Positions 47,382-58,089 of a stretch of 64,000 nt of DNA are shown piece after piece. The position numbers were made by a program, and so were the translations under genes. The stretch covers positions 2,372,355 through 2,436,354 of the forward strand of contig FN649726.1 of NCBI GenBank assembly GCA_000310025.1, in the 5' to 3' direction. Position 1 is the first letter of the stretch. Every line of letters begins with the position of its first letter. This stretch comes from Ectocarpus siliculosus. Its lineage: Eukaryota > Sar > Phaeophyceae > Ectocarpales > Ectocarpaceae. The notes under the pieces are model-generated. The model was not told the DNA's origin. It ran no database searches and worked only from the letters and a program-made list of their open reading frames with translations.

Positions 47382-48742
47382 CTCTTCCCTCAGCCTGCCC
47401 CTCTCCCTGTTCGGGGGTCGAGGTCCGTATGTGGACTTAGACCTCGAAATACTACCGAACAGTCCCTAGCCCTAATATTTAGCTGGAAGCAAACCAGAGA
47501 AAGTATAATATACTGAGAACACAAGCGAGGACCCCGTCAGATGACTTGCACCCGTGCACACACCACCGCACATGTGCGCGCGCGCGGGACCAAACACACG
47601 CGACACGCGCGGTGAGTCAGATACATGTCAGTTGCCTCCACACGAGCACCAGCTGCTGGTGCCAGTGTCGCTGGTCCTGGACTTACAGCACCCACAGCAA
47701 CATCTGGTGGCTGGTGACCAGCAAGCAGACGGAGGAACCGGTTCGTCGGATCTAAAGAGATAGGGATGCGTGCTAAGTGCCACCTGCTCCGCAAGTGAAG
47801 CACTTCTTCCAATACATGCGTCATACCGCCGAAAACAACGGTCGTCCAAGTCTCAGTCTAGAGGTGTTTGCGTTTGGTAGTGTTTTGTTCAGGTGGTGAG
47901 GGGGAGATTGCCCTTTCTAGCGTTTGTTTTCCTTTTGCCTGGCGTCGTCGGAGATCGAGATTTGCTTGTTTAGACGAATGATAAGAGAGTCTTTATCATG
48001 TGTTTTCCCACCTCTCCATATTGCTGTTGTTGTTCGGCTTGCACTCATGATGCTCATATCCTAGACGTGACGTGCTCTATTAAATTCTGACCTGCTGGCA
48101 ACCAGCCACAGTATTTGTTATACCATAGTATGTGCACACGATTCTGCAGACACAGCATGTTTGGAAACAATCAATTCACGCACGATTTTGACCCAGTATT
48201 TGTCTAGACACAAATATTTGCAGAAGATTCTGCAGGGAGCATTTGTCTGGAAACAAATATTTGCACACGATCCTGCAGAGTATTTGTCTAGACACAAATA
48301 TTTGCACACGATTCTGCCGAGAGCATTTGTTCAGCCAAAGCATTTCCACACGATTCGGCCGAGGGTATTTATCTAGACACAAATATTTGCACTCAATGCT
48401 GCCGAGACGATTTGTCTGGACACATATGTTTGCACGTCAAACCAGACACATGGCGAATAGAGTAATTTGTACAGGGTGTGTTCTTTTTCTCTCTTTCTCT
48501 TTTTTTTCAGTCTATGGCTACCTCACATAGTGTATCGAGGCAAGCAGAGGGTACTAGACTATTTGTTGTTGATCTCTATTAACTTGCGGACCGGATCCAT
48601 TATATTTCCGTGCAACGTTTTTGGATACCACGGGAATCGACCGCGTCAAGTGTTTGACTAGTACGGACAGAAGGAGAAACTGGGTTGAGAGGAACGGTTT
48701 TTATGTGAAGATAACAACAACAACACCAACAACAACAACAAC
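47382..48742 (+). mobile_element. Non-autonomous LINE derivative (mini-LINE) inserted in the gypsy RT
   Basis: The first roughly 110 bp (CTTCCCTCAGCCTGCCCCTC onwards, including GACCTCGAAA and TCCCTAGC) align with the 5' end of LINE copy B at 59,469-59,580. The last roughly 270 bp align with the 3' end of LINE copy A: a pyrimidine tract, then ACTTGCGGAC, CGACCGCGTCAAGTGTT, AGTACGGAC, GGAACGGTTTTTATGTGAAG and an (AAC)n tail. The middle lacks LINE coding sequence and holds a 42-bp minisatellite. Removing 47,382-48,742 and one CA joins the flanking gypsy frame exactly. Confidence 0.75.
48131..48440 (+). repeat. 42-bp minisatellite with palindromic cores
   Basis: About seven imperfect units start at roughly 48,157, 48,198, 48,241, 48,282, 48,325, 48,367 and 48,410 (period 41-43 bp). 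The unit is ATTTGTCTAGACACAAAT followed by ATTTGCACACGATTCTGC. The first 18 bases are a near-perfect palindrome. It lies inside the LINE-derived element. Spacers are absent and the units diverge, so it is not a CRISPR array. Confidence 0.8.
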
Positions 48743-49217
48743 CATTAAAAATACCTTGCGGCACCCGGTTGGGCGTGTAGAGGCCGCCTGGTCCGGTGTA
48801 GCGATCGTGAAGAGTCCCTGCGCCTAGACAGCGGGCACTGCCAGTACCCTTGCAACAGATCCAAGCTCTCATACAACTTTCAGGGTTAGGCATGACACCA
48901 GGCACCTCCTCTATCTGCTTGTTAGCGCCCGAAAAACATTCATCAGCCGGTATTCCCCTTTCTTCGGAGTCGCCATCGCGGGGCTGGCCCACACGGTCTG
49001 CATGCTGAGGAACACCAAACCCAACGAGACCAGCGACGCCATGCGACCCGCCAGCCATGCGGTCTTGATCGGGTTGTATATCCGCGGTTGCGCTTTCACT
49101 GGCCGCGCTTCGGGCTAAAGGGTGACCCGAAGACGCTTGACGTTCGCAGGAGGGTTGCCATGGCGAGAATCGCGACGGAACGCATTCCAGCCCTCGCTGA
49201 TGATGCGTTGTAGACAT
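48743..49217 (-). pseudogene. Gypsy reverse transcriptase, N-terminal half
   Basis: YNPIKTAWLAGRMASLVSLG and TVWASPAMATPKKGEYRLM (first RT blocks) are followed, after a frameshift, by ANKQIEEVPGVMPNPES and then YTPNRVPQG, just before the LINE-derived insertion. The sequence and order match the fingers/palm start of Ty3/gypsy reverse transcriptases of the type common in stramenopiles. Confidence 0.8.
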
Positions 49218-49417
49218 CTCACGAGCGGTTACTCCAAGCCGGCTGTTGCCGTGGAAGAGACAGCGCTTTCCAACGAGGCAAACCGCGCCGATTTCTCGTC
49301 CTCAGGGCTCATCATGTGTATGTCCGGGCCTCGTGCCACCAAACGCTCGACCGCTGCATCCGGCCCGGCTTGGTCCGGGACCTTCGCACTGCTGCTCAAC
49401 ATCAACGGCAAGCGTAA

Positions 49418-49882
49418 CTAGGCGGTATTGTACGCCGCGGTCTCAACACCCTCGACCCCAGCACGCGAACGCGCACAGCCCCCCCCAAGCTCTCTCTTGT
49501 GCACATCGATTCCCAACGCCTTCAGCGTCGGGTTGCCAAGAATTACCACCTCATGATTACCAGACATGACGGCAAACGAGAACGGGTCCACCGATACCAA
49601 CCTCCAGCAGGTGTGCAAAGCAAGCAATACGCACTGGGCAGGTTTTTTGTGTGACCTCGAGCATGTGACCGTCCGCTATTTGCCCGGTTTTTGCATGCCC
49701 CCCAGCACCTGCACATCAGGTAAAGCTTCCAGCCTTCTCGCGTCTTGACAGTCATGTCGGTAGCACCAGGCACCGACAAGCGGCACCATTTTTCCTGCGA
49801 ATTGAACCCAGATATACCCCCAGGGCTGGACCCCACAAAACGCGGGCACAATTGGCCCCTCAGGGTCGGGTTGAACTGGCAA
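49418..49882 (-). pseudogene. Gypsy protease region
   Basis: EVVILGNPTLKALGIDVHK is the conserved C-terminal ILG motif of retrotransposon aspartic proteases. Upstream frames (GPIVPAFCGVQPWGYIWVQ) probably belong to the protease N-terminal part, but a clear active-site DSG/DTG is not visible. Stops and shifts separate the pieces. Confidence 0.55.
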
Positions 49883-49896
49883 ACCCTCAGTGGGCG

Positions 49897-50669
49897 CTAA
49901 AAGGGTGCGGGGGCAGTGACAGCTGACGGAGAGGGGCCGGCGGCAGAAATGGGGTCGGCACTGCCAAACAGCCCTACCACCGACATGGCGTTGGTGGAAG
50001 TTGGTACACGGTGCTCCCCAGGAGCCACGTCCCCCTCCTGAAGAAGGCTGCTGCGCAGGCTGTTGACTGTGAGGGCACTGACGCTGCTGCGGTTGCTGCT
50101 GCTGCTGGCATCCACAGGCGTTGCCGGGACGGCGAAAATGTCCCCCAATGACCAGCGCGCTGCGTAGAGGCTTTGACGGGGAACCACGTATCAGATAGTT
50201 CTACGGGGTGCGGCCTCGTGTGTTGCACCTGAAACACGTAACAAAGGCAGACTTAGATGCACCTGCACCGCCAGCCCCATGTTGCTCTGTTGTTTTCGCC
50301 ATGTTTTCACCAATGTCTACTGTTGGGACGGTTTTTATGAGCCTGAACGCCGCCACCCAGGCGATTGCCCACGCCGCCTGTCCGCCAACCCAACCTCTTT
50401 GTTGAGGACAGCGGCCGGACCCTTCCTGAACGCACCAGTGGAATATTTTGCCCAGTACTCGGATTTTCAAGGTATTGCTCAAGGCGGTTTTCAGCAGCGT
50501 CTACCCGATCTACAGAAGTAGTCTCAGCCCCCATGACTACACGTCCGCCGGCGGCGGCCGCAAACGAGGGCTCAATTGCATCGTCCGTCCAGCATCCAGC
50601 ATGTTTGACCAGAGCTTCGCGCAGGCCATCTTCGTCACGTTCGGTGCTATTAAAGCAGGTGTGTGACAA
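49897..50669 (-). pseudogene. Gag-like region of the gypsy element
   Basis: FVTCFRCNTRG resembles the first half of a CCHC zinc knuckle; after a frameshift GHTP follows, but the last Cys is missing. Upstream, ENRLEQYLENPSTGQNIPL and other charged or Ala/Gly-rich frames (50,307-50,669) may be gag. The assignment rests mainly on position ahead of the protease. Confidence 0.35.
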
Positions 50670-51055
50670 GGATTTCCGGATAGCCCACTATTGCAGAGAC
50701 CCATGCTCCGCTCGTACTCGTGGTATTGCGTATAGAAACCAAAGAAAGAAGCTCTCGAAAAAGTACCTCCATAGTCGGGCGGTTTGGGCCCTTGCCCAAG
50801 ACCCACGCGGTAAGCCCACCCTGGATCTCAACAATCTCTCCAGTAGAACTGTGCTGTCCGCTAGGGGCGTTCTTGCCAACAGTTGAGTATCTCTGGGCCA
50901 TCGTACCGATGCCCGGACAGGCAAGAAACCATCTCCGCGGTAGATCAGGACAGCAGCTCGCCCAGCGTGCCTCGCACTCAGCGGAACGGGAAATACGGGA
51001 AGGGATAGCTCTGTGGTCACGAGTATAATGTTTGGCAGCCTGAGTTATCAATACC

Positions 51056-51319
51056 TGTAGACACACCGGAATCAGGTAGGATCTAGGACCAGAATCCTCC
51101 CCGTGGCCTCGGGGGGCTGTTCTATTCACATCCTTGGTGATATGGTAAACAGAGTGTATTACTTCACTCGAGTCTCTCTCTCTTTCCATCTATCTATCTC
51201 TCCTGCCAACATGCCAACTAGGCAAAAGAAACTCCATTCTCTCATATCTTAGTCATGAAGATATCTTTGGGCGGCTTTCCCACCGTGAACAACTGCTACC
51301 CAGATGCGCTGCGTCCACA
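51056..51319 (+). repeat. R1 LTR-like repeat, copy 4
   Basis: From TGTAGACACACCGGAATCAG to GCGCTGCGTCCACA, with the same internal TC-rich and CCCACCGTGAAC blocks. It lies directly before the LINE relic. No target duplication was found. Confidence 0.65.
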
Positions 51320-52630
51320 GTCATCCACCAGTTCCATGATGGCATTTAAGCGCGGGTACGTATGGATGACGGGAAACTCTCTGACTACGACAAGGATGTG
51401 TGTTGTCACCACTGCTGTTACATGTGGACGCAGCGCACCTGGGTAGTTTGAGTTCACGGTGGGAAGCCGCCTTTGATTCCTGCATGTCTGAGACAAAGTA
51501 GATTGGGGTTTCTATTTTGCTCGTTGGCACGTTGGCAGGACAGAGAGAGAGAGCGAGAGACAAAGAGACTCGTGCGAAATGACACCCTCTGTTTACCATC
51601 ACCAAGGTTGCGAGTCGAACAGCCCTCCGAGGCCACGAGGGGAGGATTCTGGTCCTAGTCCTGCCTGACTTCAGGTATGACTACATACACATCTTTTTCG
51701 CGGCAGCGCTAATACAGCGAAGACTACACCATCGTCAGGATCAGATACACATCTCGAAGAGGAGACTGGGGCGAGGGCAACGACACCGCTGGAACGAGTC
51801 CGCAGGAATGTGGGGTATGCGGTACGCCGGCGATGCTAGCGTCGTATCGAGATCGGTCAAAGGCCTGGCGAGGATGATGACCCTTCGTGGAGGTGTGTAA
51901 GGAGTGTCGACTGACAGTGTCGGAGAAGACAGAGGCCCTCCTGATCTGAGTGCCCTAGAGAAAGTCGAAGAAGGGAGCGCCGCCAGCGCCCCCCCCACCA
52001 CCCGCGGCACCGCTGGTGATTCGAAGCAGCAGGACAGGCGTACGTTCAGACAGCGGAGTCCCGATACCTGGGTGCCCGAGTCAGAAAATATGTCGAACTC
52101 ACGCTAGAGATCAACCAACAGAGCAGATTAACGTGGGCATGTCTCTGGAACGCCCGGGAGCTTTTCGGGGCGACAGCATCTAGAGGTCCGCCTTCTGAAA
52201 GCGGAAGCGACATTGGACCCGCGCCACTCCGACCAGCTGACCATTACACACCACCGGCTTCGGCTACGGGTTATCGCGTATTGGCCGCCGCACACGCGAC
52301 CAACACCCTCAGCTCTCATACGGCCATACCCTGACAAACATCGGATGCCAAAGCCTGGAAACTACTGTCCGACGACGGCAATTACTGTGTGTGGGAGTAT
52401 TGACCACACAACCGGACGGGCGACGCCCGAAGCGAGTGATGTTCGGAGAGAGTCGGGGGGAGAGCCCACACAGTGGGCACTCGGAACGAAATTGGGTGTC
52501 ATGCCTGAAGGACGACTTCAACAAGTTCGGTGCCACAGCTGAATGCACGGATGACCTGAGGACATTTCGGGATACCAAGCGGCAGGTGGACTCTCACAGC
52601 GAAGGTGCTACAGAGGTTGTCGGTACTTAG
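51320..52630 (+). pseudogene. Divergent LINE relic (copy C), interrupted by R1
   Basis: The 51,320-51,422 segment matches the LINE RT at about 62,039-62,160 (TCATCC.CCA.TTCCA.GATGG ... GACAAGGATGTGT). The 51,686-52,630 segment continues the match through the palm and C-terminal region (TGTCGGAGAAGACAGAGGCC; RRPKRVMFGE; a final RNW..CLKDDFNKFGA). Identity to copies A and B is clearly lower than theirs to each other. Many stops are present. It is an older member of the same LINE family. Confidence 0.7.
51423..51685 (-). repeat. R1 LTR-like repeat, copy 5 (minus), inserted in a LINE relic
   Basis: It runs from TGTGGACGCAGCGCACCTGG to CAGGTATGACTACA. The flanks are TACA on both sides (51,419-51,422 and 51,686-51,689). 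Deleting the element and one TACA restores a segment co-linear with the LINE at about 62,147-62,170 without length change, so this defines the R1 boundaries (263 bp) and its 4-bp target duplication. Confidence 0.85.
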
Positions 52631-53326
52631 GGGTGATGCAGCGCTCGCCCCAGAGTGTGAACGCCGCAATCGACACGCGTCGTGAACCGACGTATCTCCT
52701 CCCACAAAGGTCAATGGTAATGTAAAAACGCTCGATAATTCATGCTCACACCGTCTCCATAAAGACCCCGGAAAAATCAGTTTGGATGCAGTACTTACAC
52801 GCGCCAATTATGCCCGACTCACGAAAAAGGCCAAACGAACAAGTTGTCGATGTAGCAGAGCGACGAAGAACATGACACGGGAATCGCTCGCAGCTAAAAC
52901 AACATCGATTTATGCAAACGCGAACGCGCGAACAAGAGCGACGAAAATGCAAAACACCCCCAACCAACTACACAGGAGAAACAAGACCAGAGCATGGCCA
53001 ACGTAAGCTGCACTTAGTCAGAACTACTCGGCAGGCCGCGTTGACATCAGCGAAATGATTCGGTTTGCATTTTGTCAGAAACAAACTCAACAGTCAGGGA
53101 ACACTTTTACGCGAGCTATCAAATAGGTCCCATTTCAGAGTTCCCATTCTCGGCAGACAAACGAGCCATTAGCTGTGTGGTTACACGGGCCGAAACGCGA
53201 ATGATAATGACTTCCTGGACAAAGAAAACAGAAGGGATTTTTCGCATCGGCCACGAACACATGTTTTGGATTCACGACGCTCAAGCCATCAATACGATAG
53301 GAATGTGTACCACAGTACGGACTACC
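52631..53326. other. Stretch without recognised genes
   Basis: No domain or repeat was assigned. The 52,782-53,006 and 53,072-53,341 open frames are Arg/Thr-rich or unremarkable. Confidence 0.35.
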
Positions 53327-53580
53327 TGTGGACACGCCTGAAACCACGCTGGGCCTAGCAACAGAATCCTCCCCCCATGGCCTTGGGGGGCTGGTCGATT
53401 CACCTCCTTGGTGATGGCATATTATTTCTCACGAGACTCTCTCTCTCTCCATCTATCTATCTCGTGCCGATGTGCCAACCAGGCAGATAGAAACGCCGAC
53501 CCACTCTATCTTAGACATGCAGATATCCAAAGGTGGCTTCTCAACGTGAACTACTACCACCAAGGTGCGCTGCGTGCACA
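53327..53580 (+). repeat. R1 LTR-like repeat, copy 6 (diverged)
   Basis: From TGTGGACACGCCTGAAACCA to GCGCTGCGTGCACA. The next 200 bp (53,600-53,780; CGCGAGAAATGACAAAATCG, GCTAAGTTCAC) resemble the region beside R1 copy 3 (42,150-42,255). Confidence 0.6.
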
Positions 53581-55200
53581 GATTGTAGGCACTTGGTGAC
53601 TGATAAGCACTCGTTAGTCGGCGCAAGTTTAAGCCTCTAATGAAAGCGTAGCATGCCAATCGATAGGAAGAGGCACATGACGCGAGAAATGACAAAATCG
53701 CGCAAGTAGCGGAGAACCACACAAGAATGGCTAAGTTCACACGCGCTCGTAATTTACCCCCATCCATGCACACAAACATTTCGGTGTTCTTGCGAAATGT
53801 CTGGCATGTAATAGAACAAGAGCGAACGAGGCCTGCTGATTGGATGATGGAGACAGTTTCATCCCTGGGTGCAAGCGCAAAGCCGCCTTCCCACCTGAAC
53901 CACTCGATTCCAGGAGACATATGATCGGGCTTGTATAGACAACAACTCGGGCAAGAAATGGAAGTAGTCAATGTATTACTCTAGAGTGAAAGTGAGACCT
54001 TCTCACCCAAGCCCCAGGTTGCCGCGATGGCTCCTGTTCATCGGCGGGCTTGGTTTTTGTTCTGTGCTTGCCCCTAGTACGCTTTCCACTCAAGGGTAGA
54101 CAGGCACGGCGACACCAACCCTGTTAAACCCGCGGACAAATCGTCCCGCGATTCGACCTTTCAGTCCCCTTATACTCCTCCATTTCAAGACTAGAGTTGC
54201 CCCCGTGTACCCTGGCACCCCCCTTGTCAAGTAGTTCAATGGAGCACACAACAATGCCACTCTTCGTGAGGTAAGGCAGGTGCGGAAGATGGGGACAAAA
54301 AATGTCCCCCAAAACCTTTAAATAATTTTTTTTTGCAAAACATAAAGTGCTCCTACCGGGCCACCCTTCTCGCCAAAAAAAAATTATTATTAAGGAAAAT
54401 CCTCGGGTTAAGGCAGTTCCTGGGTTTTGGATTGGGGGGGAGGGTCAGCTTCATAGCCCGAAAAATGTTTGGGCTTTGGGTCTAGCTCATTTAATATTAT
54501 ATCAGGCAAAAAAAGGGAGGAGAGAGTGCGGAAGAGAGGGACAGAAGTGCAGCAGAAAGAGGCAGGACGGTGGGCACAGACAGGGTCACAGAAGGGTTGA
54601 TGCGTGGTTGCGATGCGGCCGGTAGGGCAGGTTAGGCTTGTAGACCTCGACAAGATCAGTCCTCAAGCCGCCTAAACTACTCTATTTTCAGTATATTCAA
54701 ATGATCAGTGACACTAATCTGTGAGAGGGCTTCTAGACCCATGGCTGGTTTCCGCTTCTGTACTTCTCTGTCCCCTCCCCAATGTGAGCCCTGCCAGCTC
54801 ATTACGGCTCCTGTAGTTCTCCCACAATTCCCACAAGCACACAGGCACACCAGTACACGCCTACCTTTTGCATCCATGACTGTCTAGGTTCGGGCGAGAG
54901 TATGTGTGCGGCTATGGTGATAGTGTATGTGTTACTATTTGTATGTTGCAGTAGCTGCTGACACGATGACTGCTGGTTCTTGGGAGTGTATGATTTTCAG
55001 ATGTAGAGCATATGCAGCTACCCTTTTTGCTGCCCTCCTGTCTTGGTGACCTCCTAGATTCGGGCGAGGACATGTAGGAGCTATTGATATGTATCTCTGT
55101 TAAAAAAGATAGGGGAGAGATTTATGGTGGCACTCGCATTTTGCCCATTGTGCATTTTTCGAATTTTGGCCGTTCCAAGAACCTTGATTTTACCCGCTGG
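53581..55200. other. Repeat-poor stretch without recognised genes
   Basis: A weak direct repeat around CTAG(G/A)TTCGGGCGAG lies at about 54,885 and 55,052. A weak pair around CAAATGATCA and TAGACCCA lies at about 54,697-54,740 and 55,340-55,380. No gene was recognised. Confidence 0.4.
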
Positions 55201-55261
55201 CACTAGCGTCTTTTCAATGGTCACCGGGTAGCGCGGTCGATGCGAATAATAAAGACACACC
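55201..55261 (+). repeat. R3 dispersed repeat, copy 6
   Basis: CACTAGCGTCTTTTCAATGG, then TCACCGGGTAGCGCGGTCGA, then AATAATAAAGACACAC, in the common R3 order. Confidence 0.5.
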
Positions 55262-55401
55262 TACGTATGGACTGGCCCAAACCTTGCGTGGAGGGATACA
55301 CGGCGGCAACCTATGACATGCCACAACTCCAGCATTTGCAAATGATCAATCAATGATCTGTCAGGACGCCTGTAGACCCAAAAGGGTTTAAGCTGTGGGA
55401 A

Positions 55402-55752
55402 GTGTGGGCGGGGTCAAACGCCGATCGTGACAGAACGAGGAACTACAGCGTCTGCTACCCAAACAGAGGCCAGCATCGTGAGGTTACGTACAAACCCTCC
55501 GTAAGTATCTCAAATTTAGGGCGTTCTGCGTCTTGTTGGCCACACACGAGCCCAAAACGTCAATCAAGCCATTCTCCTCTGCTAATGTTCTTGATTTCAG
55601 GCCAAAAGAGCCATTTTCGTGCCTGCTGCATGTGTGACAGGTCAAAAAAACGCATTCCAGAGAGAGGCTGTAGGATGAGGACATGCACAAACTGCGGTGT
55701 GGTCACACACATACCCTTGCTAGCGTCCCAGAAACAAGGTCTCCAGTTGTGA
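55402..55752 (+). pseudogene. Cysteine-rich open frame, possible transposase C-terminus
   Basis: The frame ends with a C-x2-C ... C-x2-C cluster: FRACCMCDRSKKRIPERGCR followed by MRTCTNCGVVTHI. The CxxC-x(n)-CxxCGV spacing resembles the C-terminal zinc-binding tail of piggyBac-type transposases, but no DDD core is visible. Diverged repeats of the DNA follow (CGT.TTGTTGGCC.CACGAGCC at 55,527 and 55,962). Assignment is tentative. Confidence 0.3.
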
Positions 55753-56027
55753 TTGCACAAGGCCTGCAAATGTGAACCGAGGTGTTTCGGCGTTGACTTT
55801 TTGGACGTTGCCTTTTCTTTTCGGGTTGCTCCGAGTGTGATCAGTCAGTCCACAACGCATGCCAGAGAAAGGCTTAGGCCAGCGATCTCCACAAACTGCA
55901 GCCAATGGCGTGCGTTCATCACACACACCCTCTACACGCGACCCAACAACAAGTTGCTCCGTGTCTTGTTGGCCGTACACGAGCCGAAAACGTTAACTAA
56001 AGCATGTTGTGACCCACAGCAACTTGA

Positions 56028-56278
56028 GTGGACATTTTAAAAAATATGTCTCGAGAGGACGTAAGAACGTGGCTCGGATCTGAAATAACTCTCTCGCGGC
56101 ACACCTTTCCCTCAGACAGAAAAAAAAGCTCCTGTACAAAAACTGTTCTTAAAACGGCTAAAGCAGTTGTTGTGGAGCATTTTGCCGATTTCGAATGGGG
56201 GGATCCACAGAAAATTCCCGAAAAAGAGGAGTTCTGCGTGCTGGATGGGAAGCACAACATACCAAGTCACATGATCCC
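56028..56278 (+). pseudogene. Unidentified open frame, part 1, interrupted by R2
   Basis: The frame reads MSREDVRTWLGSEITLSRHT ... VVEHFADFEWGDPQKIPEKE ... DGKHNIPSHMIPV and then enters R2 sequence at 56,279. Composition is protein-like (balanced charges, few repeats). No family was recognised. Confidence 0.35.
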
Positions 56279-56512
56279 TGTGAACAGCAATTTGCTGGAG
56301 GCTCGGACATGGTACTTCAAGATGTTGACGGTACCCGTTGTTGTCCCATCCGGGGGCCTCTATTGTCGGTCACCATTGACTGTGTGTGTCCTTCTCTTTT
56401 GTGTTCCATTTTACCCTTCTCTATGGGGGCTTAATTGCCTAGCCTCCCCCCTTAGACCCTGGGGAGGCTGTCCTAGGGGGTCAACTAAGAGTGTATGGCT
56501 CTCTTGTCCATA
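56279..56512 (+). repeat. R2 LTR-like repeat, copy 8
   Basis: It begins TGTGAACAGCAATTTGCTGG and ends GTATGGCTCTCTTGTCCATA; it has TGTTGACGGTACCCGTTGTT and CCCTCTATGGGGGCTTAATT-like blocks in order. It splits an otherwise protein-like region. Confidence 0.65.
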
Positions 56513-56872
56513 ATTCTTAAGGATTCAGGGTTGACTGGGCAGCGGGAGCTGTTTGTGGATCCACAAAATTGTGGAGGCGACTACAAAGGACATTCACGTC
56601 CAGGAGCCAAACTCTGTTGTACTTTGAACCGTCTTTTTATTGGAGCGCGTGTGACTGTTGGAGTGCGTTTCTGGTTAAAAAATGAAAGGGTCTTTATGGG
56701 TGAAACCCTTTTAGATCCCACTATACACATCGAGTTTGAACTTTGGTGGCTTGTTTTTCGGGAAAACCACATCTATGTGGAATCTGTTCGCCCTACCTTG
56801 TTGGTCTGTTTTTCACGTGGTGGAGCACAGGTTCTACCGGCGTACTCCAGTGTGCATCATAGTGATATTTGA
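56513..56872 (+). pseudogene. Unidentified open frame, part 2, after R2
   Basis: Directly after R2 the frame continues with GLTGQRELFVDPQNCGGDYK, ARVTVGVRFWLKNERVFMGE and HIEFELWWLVFRENHIYVES. It may be the second half of the gene whose first half ends at 56,278. No domain was recognised; aromatic and beta-strand-like spacing suggests a folded protein. Confidence 0.35.
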
Positions 56873-57899
56873 TTTGCTGTTGTAACGTGCTAGCGCGATC
56901 TATCCTCATCATGAGCTCACACAAACTACTCATGACTCCTGTCCGGCACCATTGACTGTGTTCGGCGGTTGATCGTTTTCTGCGGATCATGTTGTACTGC
57001 TGTGCAAGTGGCCTATGCTGACAATGTTGAGTTTGCTATGCTTCTACTACTCCCTGATTTGAGCCGGCGTGTACAATGCTGCGGTTGGAGTTCCGAGCCA
57101 CTTATGTCACAAGCTCAAAGGTGTGCTACTGTAGCGTGGGACGTCCCGCATACGTGTAGCCCAGCATGAACACCAGCAGTACTGCTTTCAAACGATCGTT
57201 TCGTCTCCAAAACCTTCGTGCGTCTTGGGACACTATTTTAATTGCGCCGCACATGAGCGCACGTTTTCTCAGGAACCAGCCGCATAACTGTGCCTCGGAG
57301 TCAAAAGCAACCTTTGCTGACGCTTGGCAGTTGGATGGTATGCTTCGATATTGGGCGTGATGCGGCATGCATTTTGACGACATGGTGCTTAACCCTCTGG
57401 AGGTTGTTGTAGTACACTCCATCGTTCGGCGAGTTGCCGGTTGGTCTTGGAATGCCTGCTGGGCCGGTGTACACTTTGTGACAATGCCGACTGTTAGATC
57501 ATGCTTGACGCCAAGTCGAACATGCGTTAGCGTCGTTAGTGTTTTGGCATCTATCTACCTGGCACAGTTTTTTTAGGCTGGCGAGATATAAACGGGTACG
57601 TGTTTCGAGAATACTTCGTGACGTGGGCGTTTTTCATCGGTGATGAGGGCGTTCGACATGGTAACTACGAAGCTGGTCAGCGTTCCATGGTACTACATAT
57701 TTAGACTTGACGTGTTTGTTTTTTCGTCTGCTTGTGCGTACAAGGCTGTTATTCTTCTTGTTGCGCAGGACATTTACCGTTCACGGAGAGTTAACATTCC
57801 ACGCTCGGGCTTTGTCCGTTTTTTGGCTTGTAGTCACAGCCCCTTTGTTATCAAGCTTATCGGGTTCTACTAAGAAGTAGCGATGCGCTTGTGGGCGTT
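56873..57899. other. Stretch without recognised genes
   Basis: Open frames at 57,166-57,360 and 57,640-57,873 (the second with hydrophobic stretches YIFRLDVFVFSSACAYKAVI) have no recognised family. Confidence 0.35.
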
Positions 57900-57995
57900 G
57901 TGGACTGGGCTCTTTGCTGGGGGATCCGAAATTGCACTTGGAAATGTTCATGGTACCTCATTGTTGTACCGTACCATCCGGGGCTCTGTTGAATT
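57900..57995 (+). repeat. R2 LTR-like repeat, copy 9 (5' fragment)
   Basis: TTGTGGACTGGGCTCTTTGC, then GCACTTGGAAATGTTCATGG and ACCATCCGGGGCTCTGTTGA match the first 100 bp of R2; the remainder is absent. Confidence 0.5.
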
Positions 57996-58089
57996 CTAGA
58001 CATAAGCCGTGTGTTAACGAAGTGCCAAAAAAAATTAGACTGGTTTGGTGTGTTGTTGATGTCATCGGTGTGGAGTGAATGCGAGTGTG

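Larger units (their letters stand above)
43483..50482 (-). mobile_element. Decayed Ty3/gypsy (chromovirus-type) retrotransposon with two nested insertions
   Basis: On the minus strand the domain order is gag-like region, protease, reverse transcriptase, RNase H, integrase and chromodomain, which is the Ty3/gypsy order. Frames are broken by many shifts. The reverse transcriptase is split by a LINE-derived element (47,382-48,742) and the integrase by an inverted-repeat element (44,351-46,041). No LTR pair was identified. The left limit is the end of the chromodomain; the right limit is approximate. Confidence 0.8.

Noticed and set aside
48131-48440. Regular repeats with palindromic cores, superficially CRISPR-like
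   Set aside because: Units are contiguous, diverged and without unique spacers, and lie inside a LINE-derived element in a eukaryotic genome. It is a minisatellite.
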